Below are positions 43,698 to 52,535 of a DNA stretch of 64,000 nt, piece by piece. Position 1 is the first letter of the stretch; each line of letters opens with the position of its first letter. The position numbers were made by a program, and so were the translations under genes. Under the pieces are notes generated by a model. That model was not told the DNA's origin. It made no database searches and saw only the letters and a list, made by a program, of their open reading frames with translations. This DNA is from Echinicola jeungdonensis (lineage in GTDB: Bacteria > Bacteroidota > Bacteroidia > Cytophagales > Cyclobacteriaceae): the NCBI RefSeq assembly GCF_030409905.1, contig NZ_JAUFQT010000001.1:508501-572500 (forward strand), in the 5' to 3' direction.

Positions 43698-44867
43698 ATG
43701 AAACACGTTTTACTCTTTTCATTGGGGCTTATTCTTTTTACTAGCAGTTCCGTTTTAGGCCAAATCAAATCAGTTTATTATAATGTTCCCCAAGGCCAAA
43801 TTAACGAAGGGAATCCACTGCCCTCAGAGGAACCATTTTACATCAAAGGCCGCCTACCTGGTGGCATTGAAATGGTTACTGCCAAAATTTATAGGTCCTC
43901 CAAGACATCTCTTCAAGCTGAAGAATATTACTGGAAAAAACCCTTTGACTTTGCAGTGAGTGAATATGAAATTTTCATTGCCGAGCCCTTAAGAAGCAAT
44001 GAAAATTACACCGTTGCATTTTATTTTTATGAAAGGGCCGACCAAGGTCAAATGGATGACCTGAAAAGTAGTATTTCATCTAATTTAGAAAGCTACATCC
44101 GGGCCAATATGGAAGTTTCCAGGGGTAAAATCCGATCTTTAAATAGTGATAAGGTCATGATGACCCAATTAAAACAAATCGTTCAGGAAGGCACCAAAAA
44201 TTATCAGCATTTTATTGGGCAGGAATTTGAAGGTTTCAGTGATGTAGTCCGGCAAAAACTGAAACAAAAGGATGAATTAAAGCTTAGAAGGGCACGGTTT
44301 AATATCATAGGGAAAAAAAAAGATAGTCGGGACAATAACCGGGCCCTTTACGCATCCAAATATATTGAGGAGCTAATATTATTATTACAATCTGAAGCCA
44401 AACAATACATGGCTGGTCAAATGCTATCCCTGGTGGATATCAGAAATATCAGGGCTTACCCAACTGAAAAAAAACGGAGCACTTTACCTCTAAACTTTGG
44501 CTATGGGGGATTTGCCATCAAGAGGGAATTTGGCGAGACTGAATATTTCAATGGGCCATTTGCAGGAGTTTCAGTTCCTCTGGGGAATAAGACATTTACC
44601 AAATTTCTTGGGAATGCCAGTTTTTCTGCCGGAGTTTTTCTTCAAAATTTTGACTCAAGTGAAGGAATAGAACTCTCCGGCCCCTTTATTGGACTTCCCT
44701 TTTATGCAGGGCTGGGATACAAGTTATTCCGGGTTTTTCGGTTCAACGCAGGGGCTGTAGCCATAAATTCAGAAATTTTAAATGAATCAGAAAAAAACTT
44801 TCACATCCAGCCCTTTATTGGTTTTAGTTTGGAATTTGACCTCTGGTTAGGCATACATGATAAATGA
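43698..44867 (+). CDS. exported protein of unknown function with C-terminal beta-barrel-like region
   Basis: 389 residues. The signal peptide MKHVLLFSLGLILFTSSSVLG is followed by a compact N-terminal domain, then a helical, charged middle part (about 115-225) and a C-terminal third of alternating strands ending FIGFSLEFDLWLGIHDK. No known family is recognised. Its stop overlaps the start of the OmpA-like gene (ATGA at 44864-44867), so the two are translationally coupled and probably act together in the outer membrane or periplasm. The C-terminal third resembles a small outer-membrane beta-barrel, but this is by eye. Confidence 0.75.
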   Translation: MKHVLLFSLGLILFTSSSVLGQIKSVYYNVPQGQINEGNPLPSEEPFYIKGRLPGGIEMVTAKIYRSSKTSLQAEEYYWKKPFDFAVSEYEIFIAEPLRSNENYTVAFYFYERADQGQMDDLKSSISSNLESYIRANMEVSRGKIRSLNSDKVMMTQLKQIVQEGTKNYQHFIGQEFEGFSDVVRQKLKQKDELKLRRARFNIIGKKKDSRDNNRALYASKYIEELILLLQSEAKQYMAGQMLSLVDIRNIRAYPTEKKRSTLPLNFGYGGFAIKREFGETEYFNGPFAGVSVPLGNKTFTKFLGNASFSAGVFLQNFDSSEGIELSGPFIGLPFYAGLGYKLFRVFRFNAGAVAINSEILNESEKNFHIQPFIGFSLEFDLWLGIHDK

Positions 44868-47323
44868 TAATGGTGATGAAAAGAATTTGGCTCATATTGC
44901 TTTTTCTGATCATATCTCCCCTGGCCAATGCCCAATTGCAAAATTACAAATGGAGGATTGGCTTTAGCGGGGGGTATACCAATTATTATGGAGACCTAAC
45001 CCCCCATACTATCCAGGGTTGGGATGATTGGGATGATTTTTTCAAACTTTATCAATGGAATAAAAATTACAGGAATGATTGGTCCGGTCAGTTGAGTTTA
45101 GAAACCCGGTTGACCAATACCACTGGCTTGATGCTGCAAATAGGCCGTTACCAATTTGCCATGTCAGACCGTTACATGGATCCCGGAGGGAATCTATTGA
45201 TGGAAAGCCCCCATTTCGACAGGGCCCTAAATTTCCAAACTACCCTTTGGGATGCAGGTTTGTCGCTGGTCTTCAAAACTGACAATGACAAATTGCTTAG
45301 CAGAAATGCATTTATCGCCCCTTATTTGACATTGGGTTTTGGAGGTCTTTGGTTTGATGTCAAAGGAGACCTTTTGGATGCACAGGGAAATCAGTACGAC
45401 TATAGCCAAATCAATTTAATTCCTGATGGAACCTATGAAACTTCCCTCCCCCAATTAAATACAGAAAGGCCGGGGGGGTATGAACTGGATAATTTGTACT
45501 CACAGTTGGGCTTGGGAATAAGGTTTAAGCTAAGCAATAACCTTGAATTATTTGTCCAAAGTGAATTTAAACATGCATTTACAGATTATCTGGATGATGT
45601 AAGCGAAACTTACCGTGAAGAGTATGAAAATGATTTCCAAGCCTATGCAGCTCACCCCGGCACCAATACCATTGATCCCTCTGCTCCTTTCCGGGGGAAC
45701 CGGGATGGGGCCAATGATTGGTATATCTACCATGGAGCTGGATTAAAAATCAATTTTTCTCCCAACAAAAAAACCTTTAATGCTTCCTCAGTTTCTTCAA
45801 GGAAAAACTCTTATCCTTCCACGTCTCTAGCAAAAACCACTCCTAAAGCCGAAATCGACAGTTTGGAAGAAAAGTCCGTCCGGGAACAGACCAATAATTT
45901 CAATTATACCTTTATTAATTGGCCCTCAATATCAACCTTAGAAAACCTCAAATACCGTCTGGACACCCTTCAAATCGATTTATCTATTCTGGAACAAAAA
46001 CGAAATTTAGACCGGATAAATGAAAGCATGTTGGCGGAAGAAAACAGTTTACAACGATATGAACTCAGCAGTTCACAAATTCAGCAGGACACCTTGCTTT
46101 CCGGAAGCGTTAAGAAAGAACGTCTGGAAACCATCAACGATCTAAAATCAAATAGCCAGAAAAAAATTGACAGCCTGTCCCAAAAGGCCAATGCAGTGGA
46201 ATTTCGCATTGGAGCATTGGAACAAAAAAAACAAATTTTAGCATCAACAAAAAGTGGATTAGACAGCCTCTCAATTCTTCATGAATTCCAATGGGTTACC
46301 AATATCCTTCCAATTACACAAGACAGCACAATAATCTGGAACAGGGGTTTATTTGAACCACCTTCTTCAAAAATGGCCATTACACCTGATAGCCTTCCCC
46401 CTTCCCCAACTCCCAAGGAATACCGGCCAAGCCAAAATCTTATGACTTACAGTGAAATTCAGGAACCTCCAAGGTCATCCAAAACAGATTCTCTTTTGCA
46501 GGTTTTGATAGGACTTCAAGTCCAAAGTGAAAGCCTGGAACCTGAGGAATTCTCCGAAGAGGTTGTTGAAACGGAAGAGGATGATGAAAAAAAGTCCAGG
46601 TTTCCTATCCGGTTATTTAGTGGACGTTCTTCAGACCGGGGCAACCGGTCCAGTTCCAGGACTGAAAGTCAGTCAGCTTCCAGAGACAGGGAAACCTCAC
46701 TTGACATTTCCAAATTACCCTCCCAGGAAATCCAAGAAGATTCCCCTCGAGATTATGAAAACAGTAACAGGGCAGCCACCATTTTTGGGCTTTCAAATTT
46801 GGGACTTAACCTTGCACAGATTTTTGATAATAAAGAAAAAAAGGAACCAATAAAAAAAGACAGCCTTGATAATGCAGCCTTGGACACCATTTCCACGGAC
46901 ACCTTAGTTTCTAGGGAAAAAACCCTTATTCCCCCTGAATCAATAAACACTCGGGATACGGTGTATTTGGAAGTTCCGGGAAAAAGTATCACCATCCCAT
47001 CTACTGTTGATATCTACTTTGATATTAACCAATCCGATCCCTCCCAAAAAGAATTGGAAAAACTTAATCCAATAGCAGAATACATCAACCAATATCCTGA
47101 TAAGCATATATTTTTAACCGGTTATGCTGATAATACAGGCAGCTTATCCTATAACCTAAAATTGATACAGGAAAGGGTTGACCATTTAATGGAATATTTA
47201 ATTCAGGAATTGGGAATTTCCCCTTCCCAAATCCAAACCGAATCAGGAGGCAAAATAATAAGGGGCCCTCAAAAAGGAGCCAACCCGAAAGATCGCAGGG
47301 TGGAGGTAAAGATTAATTTATAA
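44864..47323 (+). CDS. OmpA-family outer-membrane protein with N-terminal barrel and long coiled-coil linker
   Basis: 819 residues. Signal peptide (MKRIWLILLFLIISPLANAQ from the internal Met at 44876, or from 44864). A beta-rich domain (about 25-295) resembles the outer-membrane barrel of PorF/gliding-type proteins, beginning WRIGFSGGYTNYYGDL. A charged, coiled-coil segment spans about 350-470, then a low-complexity Ser/Arg stretch (RGNRSSSRTESQSASRDRE) about 595-615, and a C-terminal OmpA domain (about 715-819): DIYFDINQSDPSQKEL, GYADNTGSLSYN, RVDHLMEYL and DRRVEVKI. The Asp and Arg used to hold peptidoglycan diaminopimelate are present. Likely anchors the outer membrane to the wall. Confidence 0.88.
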   Translation: MIMVMKRIWLILLFLIISPLANAQLQNYKWRIGFSGGYTNYYGDLTPHTIQGWDDWDDFFKLYQWNKNYRNDWSGQLSLETRLTNTTGLMLQIGRYQFAMSDRYMDPGGNLLMESPHFDRALNFQTTLWDAGLSLVFKTDNDKLLSRNAFIAPYLTLGFGGLWFDVKGDLLDAQGNQYDYSQINLIPDGTYETSLPQLNTERPGGYELDNLYSQLGLGIRFKLSNNLELFVQSEFKHAFTDYLDDVSETYREEYENDFQAYAAHPGTNTIDPSAPFRGNRDGANDWYIYHGAGLKINFSPNKKTFNASSVSSRKNSYPSTSLAKTTPKAEIDSLEEKSVREQTNNFNYTFINWPSISTLENLKYRLDTLQIDLSILEQKRNLDRINESMLAEENSLQRYELSSSQIQQDTLLSGSVKKERLETINDLKSNSQKKIDSLSQKANAVEFRIGALEQKKQILASTKSGLDSLSILHEFQWVTNILPITQDSTIIWNRGLFEPPSSKMAITPDSLPPSPTPKEYRPSQNLMTYSEIQEPPRSSKTDSLLQVLIGLQVQSESLEPEEFSEEVVETEEDDEKKSRFPIRLFSGRSSDRGNRSSSRTESQSASRDRETSLDISKLPSQEIQEDSPRDYENSNRAATIFGLSNLGLNLAQIFDNKEKKEPIKKDSLDNAALDTISTDTLVSREKTLIPPESINTRDTVYLEVPGKSITIPSTVDIYFDINQSDPSQKELEKLNPIAEYINQYPDKHIFLTGYADNTGSLSYNLKLIQERVDHLMEYLIQELGISPSQIQTESGGKIIRGPQKGANPKDRRVEVKINL

Positions 47324-47512
47324 TGAGGAATGTTGAAATAAGAATTTTTACATTCAAAATTTCACCGAAGCCTTTTTGCTCTGAACTAAATAGGGCTTCT
47401 TGTTAATTAGCTAAATCACTGACTCTTAATAAACAGGGTTGCGAAAAAATAACTCAAAAACCCCGAAAATCGTCCAAAAGGGCTTTTTCCGGGGTTTTCT
47501 TTTTCGTATTTT
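47324..47512. other. short spacer and left IS boundary
   Basis: Noncoding. It includes the probable left end of the next insertion sequence (near 47436) and its inner hairpin at 47457-47498. Confidence 0.5.
47457..47498. terminator. hairpin just inside the left end of the IS1182-like element
   Basis: AAAACCCCGAAAA (47457-47469) and TTTTCCGGGGTTTT (47485-47498) form a long stem with one extra base on the right arm; a T-run follows. Sited before the transposase gene, it could block outside transcription from entering it. Confidence 0.7.
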
Positions 47513-48886
47513 TTGTTTGCAGACAAAAATACTATGAAAGATACCATACAGCTCCCTATTTTCAAAGACTTTGACGGATACTCTCCAAAGTATCACTTTT
47601 TCAAGAATTCCTTGCTTGGCCAGATCCATGACAGCCTGCCATGGGAAAAGCTTTCGAGCCTTGTTCCTGAAAAGCTGCAGGGGCCTGGTGCCCCAAGGTG
47701 GTTCGGTGCCAAGGGCATGTTTGCCCTGATGTTTTTGAAAGCCTACCTGAATACCTCAGACCGCCAATTGATAGAGCGTTTCAATACCGACTGGAGCCTT
47801 CAGTATTTCTGCGGGAAAGTATTGGCAGCAGACCAACAGATCCGGGACCTTACCATTATGACACGGATCAGGGCCTACATCGAGGAACATTGCCACTGGG
47901 AACAGATCCAAGAGGTACTAATGGATCACTGGAAACAGGATGTGGACAACAGCCACGTCTTATTAATGGATGCCACCTGTTATGAAAGTTATGTCCGTTT
48001 CCCCACCGACCCCAAACTACTCTGGGAATGCTGCCAGTGGGTGTTTGAAAAGCAACTGTTCAAAAAATGTAAACAATTGGGCATAAAAAGGCCCCGGTCA
48101 AAATACAGGGAGCAGAAGGCCAAACAGCTTGGCTACTTCCGTAAAAGACGCAAATCCTTTAAGGAAACCCTCAAAAGGAAAAAATCCCTGGTCTTCCTGT
48201 TGGAAAAAGGACTTGGCCAGTTACAAGAGATCCTAGACTTTTATCAAGGGGCGGGGCTTAAACCAAATGACTTTGCCTGTCTGAAGACCATCAAAAAAGT
48301 CTTGGTCCAGCAGCAGTTTTTGTTGGAAAATCCTCCCTCCGAACTTAAGGACCGCATCGTTTCCCTCCATAAACCTTATCTCCGGCCGATCGTCCGGGGA
48401 AAGGAAAACAAACCTGTGGAGTTCGGTATGAAAGCCCATATCCTTCAGACAGGCGGGCTATCATTTATCGATAAACTGGACTTCAACAACTTCAATGAAT
48501 GTACCCGGTTGAAAATATCCACGGTAAAACATACCCGGATTTTCGGACAGACTTCCCAGCTGGGTGCCGACCGGATTTATGCCACCAATGCCAACAGAAA
48601 GTATTGTACCTCCAAAGACATATTCACCGGCTTCCCCAAAAAAGGCCCCAAACCGCACAACAAAGCCGAAAAGATTCTGAGTGCTGAAGTCTCCAAACAA
48701 AGGGCAACGGCAATGGAAGGGGCTTTCGGCAACCATAAAAACCACTATGGACTGGTTAAAATACGAGTAAAGGGAGATAAAAGGGAAAAGCTGGCCGTGC
48801 TGTTCGGCATTATGGCAGCCAACGCCGTAGCAGTTGCCAAACGAAGAAACCAACAGGAATCCCCGCCCATCAACAAAGCTGCTTGA
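47513..48886 (+). CDS. DDE transposase, IS1182/IS5-like (DUF772 plus Tnp_1)
   Basis: 457 residues. The N-terminal DUF772 region reads GAPRWFGAKGMFALMFLKAYL, then SDRQLIERFNTDWSLQYFCG. The DDE core is visible: first Asp in HVLLMDATCYESYVRFP, second Asp in LGADRIYATNANRKYC, Glu in RATAMEGAFGNHKNHYGL. A Lys/Arg-rich insert occupies about 185-225. The ATG at 47513 may be replaced by MKDTIQLPIF (47534). The frame is intact, so the element could be active. It splits the OmpA-type gene from rarA. Confidence 0.87.
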   Translation: MFADKNTMKDTIQLPIFKDFDGYSPKYHFFKNSLLGQIHDSLPWEKLSSLVPEKLQGPGAPRWFGAKGMFALMFLKAYLNTSDRQLIERFNTDWSLQYFCGKVLAADQQIRDLTIMTRIRAYIEEHCHWEQIQEVLMDHWKQDVDNSHVLLMDATCYESYVRFPTDPKLLWECCQWVFEKQLFKKCKQLGIKRPRSKYREQKAKQLGYFRKRRKSFKETLKRKKSLVFLLEKGLGQLQEILDFYQGAGLKPNDFACLKTIKKVLVQQQFLLENPPSELKDRIVSLHKPYLRPIVRGKENKPVEFGMKAHILQTGGLSFIDKLDFNNFNECTRLKISTVKHTRIFGQTSQLGADRIYATNANRKYCTSKDIFTGFPKKGPKPHNKAEKILSAEVSKQRATAMEGAFGNHKNHYGLVKIRVKGDKREKLAVLFGIMAANAVAVAKRRNQQESPPINKAA

Positions 48887-49123
48887 CAAAAACTACCGCC
48901 GGAAAGAAGGATTACAGGACAGGTGTGTCCAATTGTCAAAACCACCCCAAAAATCAACCCCTTCAATTCAGTAATTGTACTTTTCCTTACACAAATTGTA
49001 CTCTGAATTTTACTTCAAAGTACCCTAAAAACAAATTAACCTTTTAGTTAAGTCACTAAAAGGTTAATTATGTCTATTTCCCAAAGAGGCCTAAATAAAT
49101 GATATAAGCTTCCTTTAGGTGAG

Positions 49124-50386
49124 CTAATAGCCATACTTTTTCCCCCAAAGCCTTTGAAGGTTTTTTCTTAAATCCCCTTCTCTTGCATTTTGACCAGGCT
49201 CAAATAGCTTGACCCCTTTTAACTTATCAGGCATATATTCCTGTTCCACAAAATTGTTGGGGTAATCATGGGAATACTTATAATCTTTCCCATAATTAAG
49301 GTCTTTCATCAATTTGGTGGGCGCATTTCTCAAATGAAAAGGCACCGGAAGATCCCCTTCTTGTTTTACAATTGATTGGGCTTGATTGATGGCTATATAA
49401 CTGGCATTGCTTTTTGCAGAGCTGGCCAGATAGGTAACACATTGGGACAAAATAATTCTTGCTTCAGGGTAACCTATAATCTTTACGGCTTCGAAACATT
49501 GGGTAGCCAATAGCAGGGCATTAGGATTTGCATTGCCAATATCCTCTGATGCCAAAATCACCAATCGGCGGGCTATAAATTTCACATCCTCCCCCCCTTC
49601 TATCATCCTGGCCAACCAATAGACTGCTGCATTGGGATCAGAGCCCCGGATAGACTTGATAAAGGCGGAAATAATATCATAATGCTGTTCCCCTGATTTG
49701 TCATATATGGCCACTCTCTGCTGGGCAATATCCGTCACCAGGTCATTGGTGATAACAATGGGGTCATCCTCTATTGCATCGATGACAATTTCCAATAAGT
49801 TCAAAAGCTTTCTACCATCTCCCCCTGAAAGGCGCAGCAAGGCCTCCGTTTCCTTCAATTCCACTTGCTTATTTTTTAATAAGGTATCCTTTTCCAATGC
49901 CTGTTTCACCATGGTTTCCAAGTCTGCTCTTTCCAGGGCATTGAGGGTAAATACCTGGCAACGGGAAAGCAAAGCTGCATTGACCTCAAATGATGGATTT
50001 TCTGTAGTAGCACCTATCAACCTTATCATCCCTTTTTCCACCGCCCCTAATAGGGCATCCTGTTGGGATTTATTAAAGCGATGGATCTCATCAATAAACA
50101 AAACCACTCCCTGTTGGAACCTCGCTTTTTCAATTACCTGCCGGATATCTTTCACCCCTGCACTGATAGCACTTAAGGTATAGAAAGGTGCTTTCACCTC
50201 ATTGGCGATGATATTGGCGATGGTGGTTTTTCCCACCCCGGGAGGCCCCCAGAGGATCAAAGAGGGCACACTGCCCGATTTGATAGCCCGGTATAAAAAA
50301 GTAGTGGGAGCAGTCAAATGGGATTGGCCGATCAGGTCTTCAAGACGGGTAGGCCGCATTCGCTCAGCAAGGGGAGTTTGATTCAT
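49124..50386 (-). CDS. rarA: replication-associated recombination protein RarA (MgsA)
   Basis: 420 residues, AAA+ ATPase of the clamp-loader group. The N-terminal [20 protein letters not shown] is typical, Walker A is GPPGVGKTT, Walker B is [15 protein letters not shown], and sensor 1 is GATTENPSF. The C-terminal tetramerisation domain ([21 protein letters not shown] and [20 protein letters not shown]) is complete. It acts at stalled replication forks. The gene ends 160 bp from the IS element. Confidence 0.95.
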   Translation of the reverse strand: MNQTPLAERMRPTRLEDLIGQSHLTAPTTFLYRAIKSGSVPSLILWGPPGVGKTTIANIIANEVKAPFYTLSAISAGVKDIRQVIEKARFQQGVVLFIDEIHRFNKSQQDALLGAVEKGMIRLIGATTENPSFEVNAALLSRCQVFTLNALERADLETMVKQALEKDTLLKNKQVELKETEALLRLSGGDGRKLLNLLEIVIDAIEDDPIVITNDLVTDIAQQRVAIYDKSGEQHYDIISAFIKSIRGSDPNAAVYWLARMIEGGEDVKFIARRLVILASEDIGNANPNALLLATQCFEAVKIIGYPEARIILSQCVTYLASSAKSNASYIAINQAQSIVKQEGDLPVPFHLRNAPTKLMKDLNYGKDYKYSHDYPNNFVEQEYMPDKLKGVKLFEPGQNAREGDLRKNLQRLWGKKYGY

Positions 50387-50533
50387 GGTTAGCCAGCTTT
50401 AATTTATGCATTAAAAATGGAAAGACTTGGTTTTAACATACTTTCCATAATCTTCCGCTCAAAAGTAGAGTTTGAACGGGAGGAATCCAATCAATTAAAA
50501 GGTAATACCCTATTTTAAAGAATCCATATGGAC

Positions 50534-50989
50534 CTATTCATCTTTGGGGTCTTTTTTAAACATGAAATCCAAAGGCCCACCTTCTGATTTTTTTAGCATT
50601 TCATCCAAATCTCCCAATTCTATTTTTAAGGCTTTTGTAGAAAGGTTGATTTCTAAAAGTGAGATAAATAGAGAAATCAAAAGGGCAATCATGCTTAACA
50701 TAAAAGTGATATTAGCTGCCATTTTAAATTCCTGATAAATCAAAAACATACAAACTACACATAATAAAAAACTTAACACACCAAAAATCTGCATGCTTTT
50801 GATCATAAACACTCTTCTCCTCAAATTTCTGAGCTGTTCCACAATAAGAGTTTCATCGGGCCGCTCCAGGTGTCGGTCATGCAAACCCCGAATTAAACTG
50901 GCAATAGCCAGAAATCTATTGGTATATGCCAACATCAACAACGTGATGGCAGAAAAAAGCAAGGCTGGTGTTGATAATTCCAGTTCCAT
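50534..50989 (-). CDS. DUF2721 family membrane protein
   Basis: 151 residues with three membrane segments (about 10-32, 65-90, 94-116) and a hydrophilic C-terminus. TPALLFSAITLLMLAYTNRFLAIASLIRGLHDR is the DUF2721 start, followed by RNLRRRVFMIKSMQIFGVLSF. Function unknown. It lies downstream of the sigma/anti-sigma genes but behind a terminator. Confidence 0.85.
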   Translation of the reverse strand: MELELSTPALLFSAITLLMLAYTNRFLAIASLIRGLHDRHLERPDETLIVEQLRNLRRRVFMIKSMQIFGVLSFLLCVVCMFLIYQEFKMAANITFMLSMIALLISLFISLLEINLSTKALKIELGDLDEMLKKSEGGPLDFMFKKDPKDE

Positions 50990-51039
50990 ATCCTTCCAAT
51001 TTGTTATTACCCAAATTGATTAATTTTAAGCAAAATAAA

Positions 51040-51066
51040 AACCCCGCAAACTGATTTGACGGGGTT
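51040..51066 (-). terminator. terminator of the sigma/anti-sigma operon
   Basis: AACCCCG (51040-51046) and CGGGGTT (51060-51066) with a run of T on the minus strand after it. Confidence 0.75.
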
Positions 51067-51091
51067 AATATTCCTTTTTTATTCAAGTAAA

Positions 51092-51907
51092 TTAAACATT
51101 TTCTCCAATGACCACCATTTTTTCAAGTGTCGGGGTTTCACTTCCTCCCTTGGGCTCAATGGTAATTGCAAATGCACCCGCATTGGCAACGGATTCCATT
51201 TGCTGAAGGGAAATCCCCTCCTCGATTTTCACTAGGCCAATCCCCACTGGACCTTCATCCCCAATCGCCCATAATTGATAATCGAATTCATCTTCCAATT
51301 GGGCAAGCTTATTAACATTTACAAATACCTCCTGGGATTGCTGTTCCCAGAATACATCAACCCGGGCATCTTTCTGTACATCCAAAGACGATCCACTCAA
51401 TGGTATCCTACGAAAATCACCTCCCAACAATGTCTCAAGCTGTTCATGGGTTTGCTGGAATTTAGTCTCATTTACCTGCAATTTTTCACTGAGAACATTT
51501 CTTTCCTCCATAAGGGAGGTGAATTTTTCATCCACCTCGTTATACTGGACCGCAAAATAAATTGCGAAAGCAGTAGCTATAATGGCGGCAACAGTGGCAG
51601 CCACAGCAAAGGCTTTCCATTTTGCAACGGGGATTTCAGGTGTAACCTTGTCAACAGGCTTGGTTTCACTTTTACTTTCAGCATCCCCAAGCAGGGTATC
51701 GAATATTTTACCTTTCACCTCTGAAGAAGGACTTGGGCCACTATTTTTGTCAAAAGCAAACATGGCCTCCTGAATCTCCTCCAACTCCCTTTTGATTTCA
51801 GGGTGCTTTCCGGCCATTTCAAGCACCTCTTCCCTCTCCTCCTGGCTGAGTTCTCCCAGCACAAAAAGTTCCAACTTTCCTGACGCTATATAAGATTGAG
51901 TATCCAC
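51092..51907 (-). CDS. anti-sigma factor, RskA-like
   Basis: 271 residues: an N-terminal anti-sigma domain with a zinc-less start (SYIASGKLELFVLGELSQEEREEVLEMA), a single transmembrane helix at about 99-120, a coiled coil at about 122-160 and a C-terminal RskA-type periplasmic domain (SLDVQKDARVDVFWEQQSQEVFVNV ... DYQLWAIGDEGPVGIGLV ... AFAITIEPKGGSETPT). The start codon is GTG, overlapping the sigma-factor stop (TAGTG), so translation is coupled. It holds the sigma factor at the membrane until an envelope signal releases it. Confidence 0.9.
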   Translation of the reverse strand: MDTQSYIASGKLELFVLGELSQEEREEVLEMAGKHPEIKRELEEIQEAMFAFDKNSGPSPSSEVKGKIFDTLLGDAESKSETKPVDKVTPEIPVAKWKAFAVAATVAAIIATAFAIYFAVQYNEVDEKFTSLMEERNVLSEKLQVNETKFQQTHEQLETLLGGDFRRIPLSGSSLDVQKDARVDVFWEQQSQEVFVNVNKLAQLEDEFDYQLWAIGDEGPVGIGLVKIEEGISLQQMESVANAGAFAITIEPKGGSETPTLEKMVVIGENV

Positions 51908-52440
51908 TAAATATGATCTAAATTTCTTTTTAATACATTCAAGGCAGCTCGAATCCTGGATTTCACCGTTCCCAATGGGATATCAAATTCTTCGGATATT
52001 TCCGAATGAGTAAACCCTTTAAAATAAACACATTCTACAACAAACCGCTGCTCATCATTGAGTTTGCCCATGAGTTCTTTGACCCCAATTCCATCCACAG
52101 TTTCTTTGGTATTGGGCTGACCTTCCAAGCCATATACGTAATGATCTATGGTATTGGTCTTTCGTTTCTGGGAAAATTCCTTTGACCGGGTCTTATCAAT
52201 GGCAGCATTCCTGCAAACATTGGCCATCCAGGTATAAATTTTTCCTTTTGACTCGTCGTATCCCTCAATTCGCTTAACAATTTTGACAAATGCATCATGA
52301 AAAACTTCCTCTGCAATATCCTTGTCAGCAATAATCCTGGAAATCACCGCAAACAAAGCCCTTGAATAATTTTCATACAAATACTCAATGGACTGCCGGT
52401 CATTGGCTTTTATTCCTGCTATTAGTTGTTCTTGTTTCAA
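51907..52440 (-). CDS. ECF RNA polymerase sigma factor (sigma-70 family)
   Basis: 177 residues. Region 2 spans AGIKANDRQSIEYLYENYSRALFAVISRII (with AEEVFHDAFVKIV), and region 4 is LNDEQRFVVECVYFKGFTHSEISEEFDIPLGTVKSRIRAAL with its helix-turn-helix. Length and layout match ECF factors paired with RskA-like anti-sigmas. Its target promoters are not in this window as far as can be read. Confidence 0.94.
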   Translation of the reverse strand: MKQEQLIAGIKANDRQSIEYLYENYSRALFAVISRIIADKDIAEEVFHDAFVKIVKRIEGYDESKGKIYTWMANVCRNAAIDKTRSKEFSQKRKTNTIDHYVYGLEGQPNTKETVDGIGVKELMGKLNDEQRFVVECVYFKGFTHSEISEEFDIPLGTVKSRIRAALNVLKRNLDHI

Positions 52441-52482
52441 AAGTTGCGATTATATTTTGGTGTATAGGCAAAAAAAAGAAAA

Positions 52483-52506
52483 CACAAGGCCGATTCCAGC
52501 CTTGTG
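52483..52506 (-). terminator. terminator of lpdA
   Basis: CACAAGGC (52483-52490) and GCCTTGTG (52499-52506), followed on the minus strand by ttttctttttttg. It sits between lpdA and the sigma-factor gene. Confidence 0.8.
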
Positions 52507-52535
52507 ATTATAATATTAAAACAAGTTCTTTTAAA

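Larger units (their letters stand above)
47436..48962 (+). mobile_element. IS1182/IS5-like insertion sequence (ends approximate)
   Basis: About 1.5 kb around the transposase at 47513-48886. Candidate ends: GGGTTG at 47436 on the left and CAACCCC at 48956-48962 on the right, which are inverted, but matching breaks down after a few bases, so the boundaries are tentative. No target duplication was recognised. Confidence 0.5.

Noticed and set aside
51092..51907. anti-sigma gene starting with ATG
   Set aside because: The first in-frame start that keeps the N-terminal domain is GTG, overlapping the sigma stop (TAGTG).
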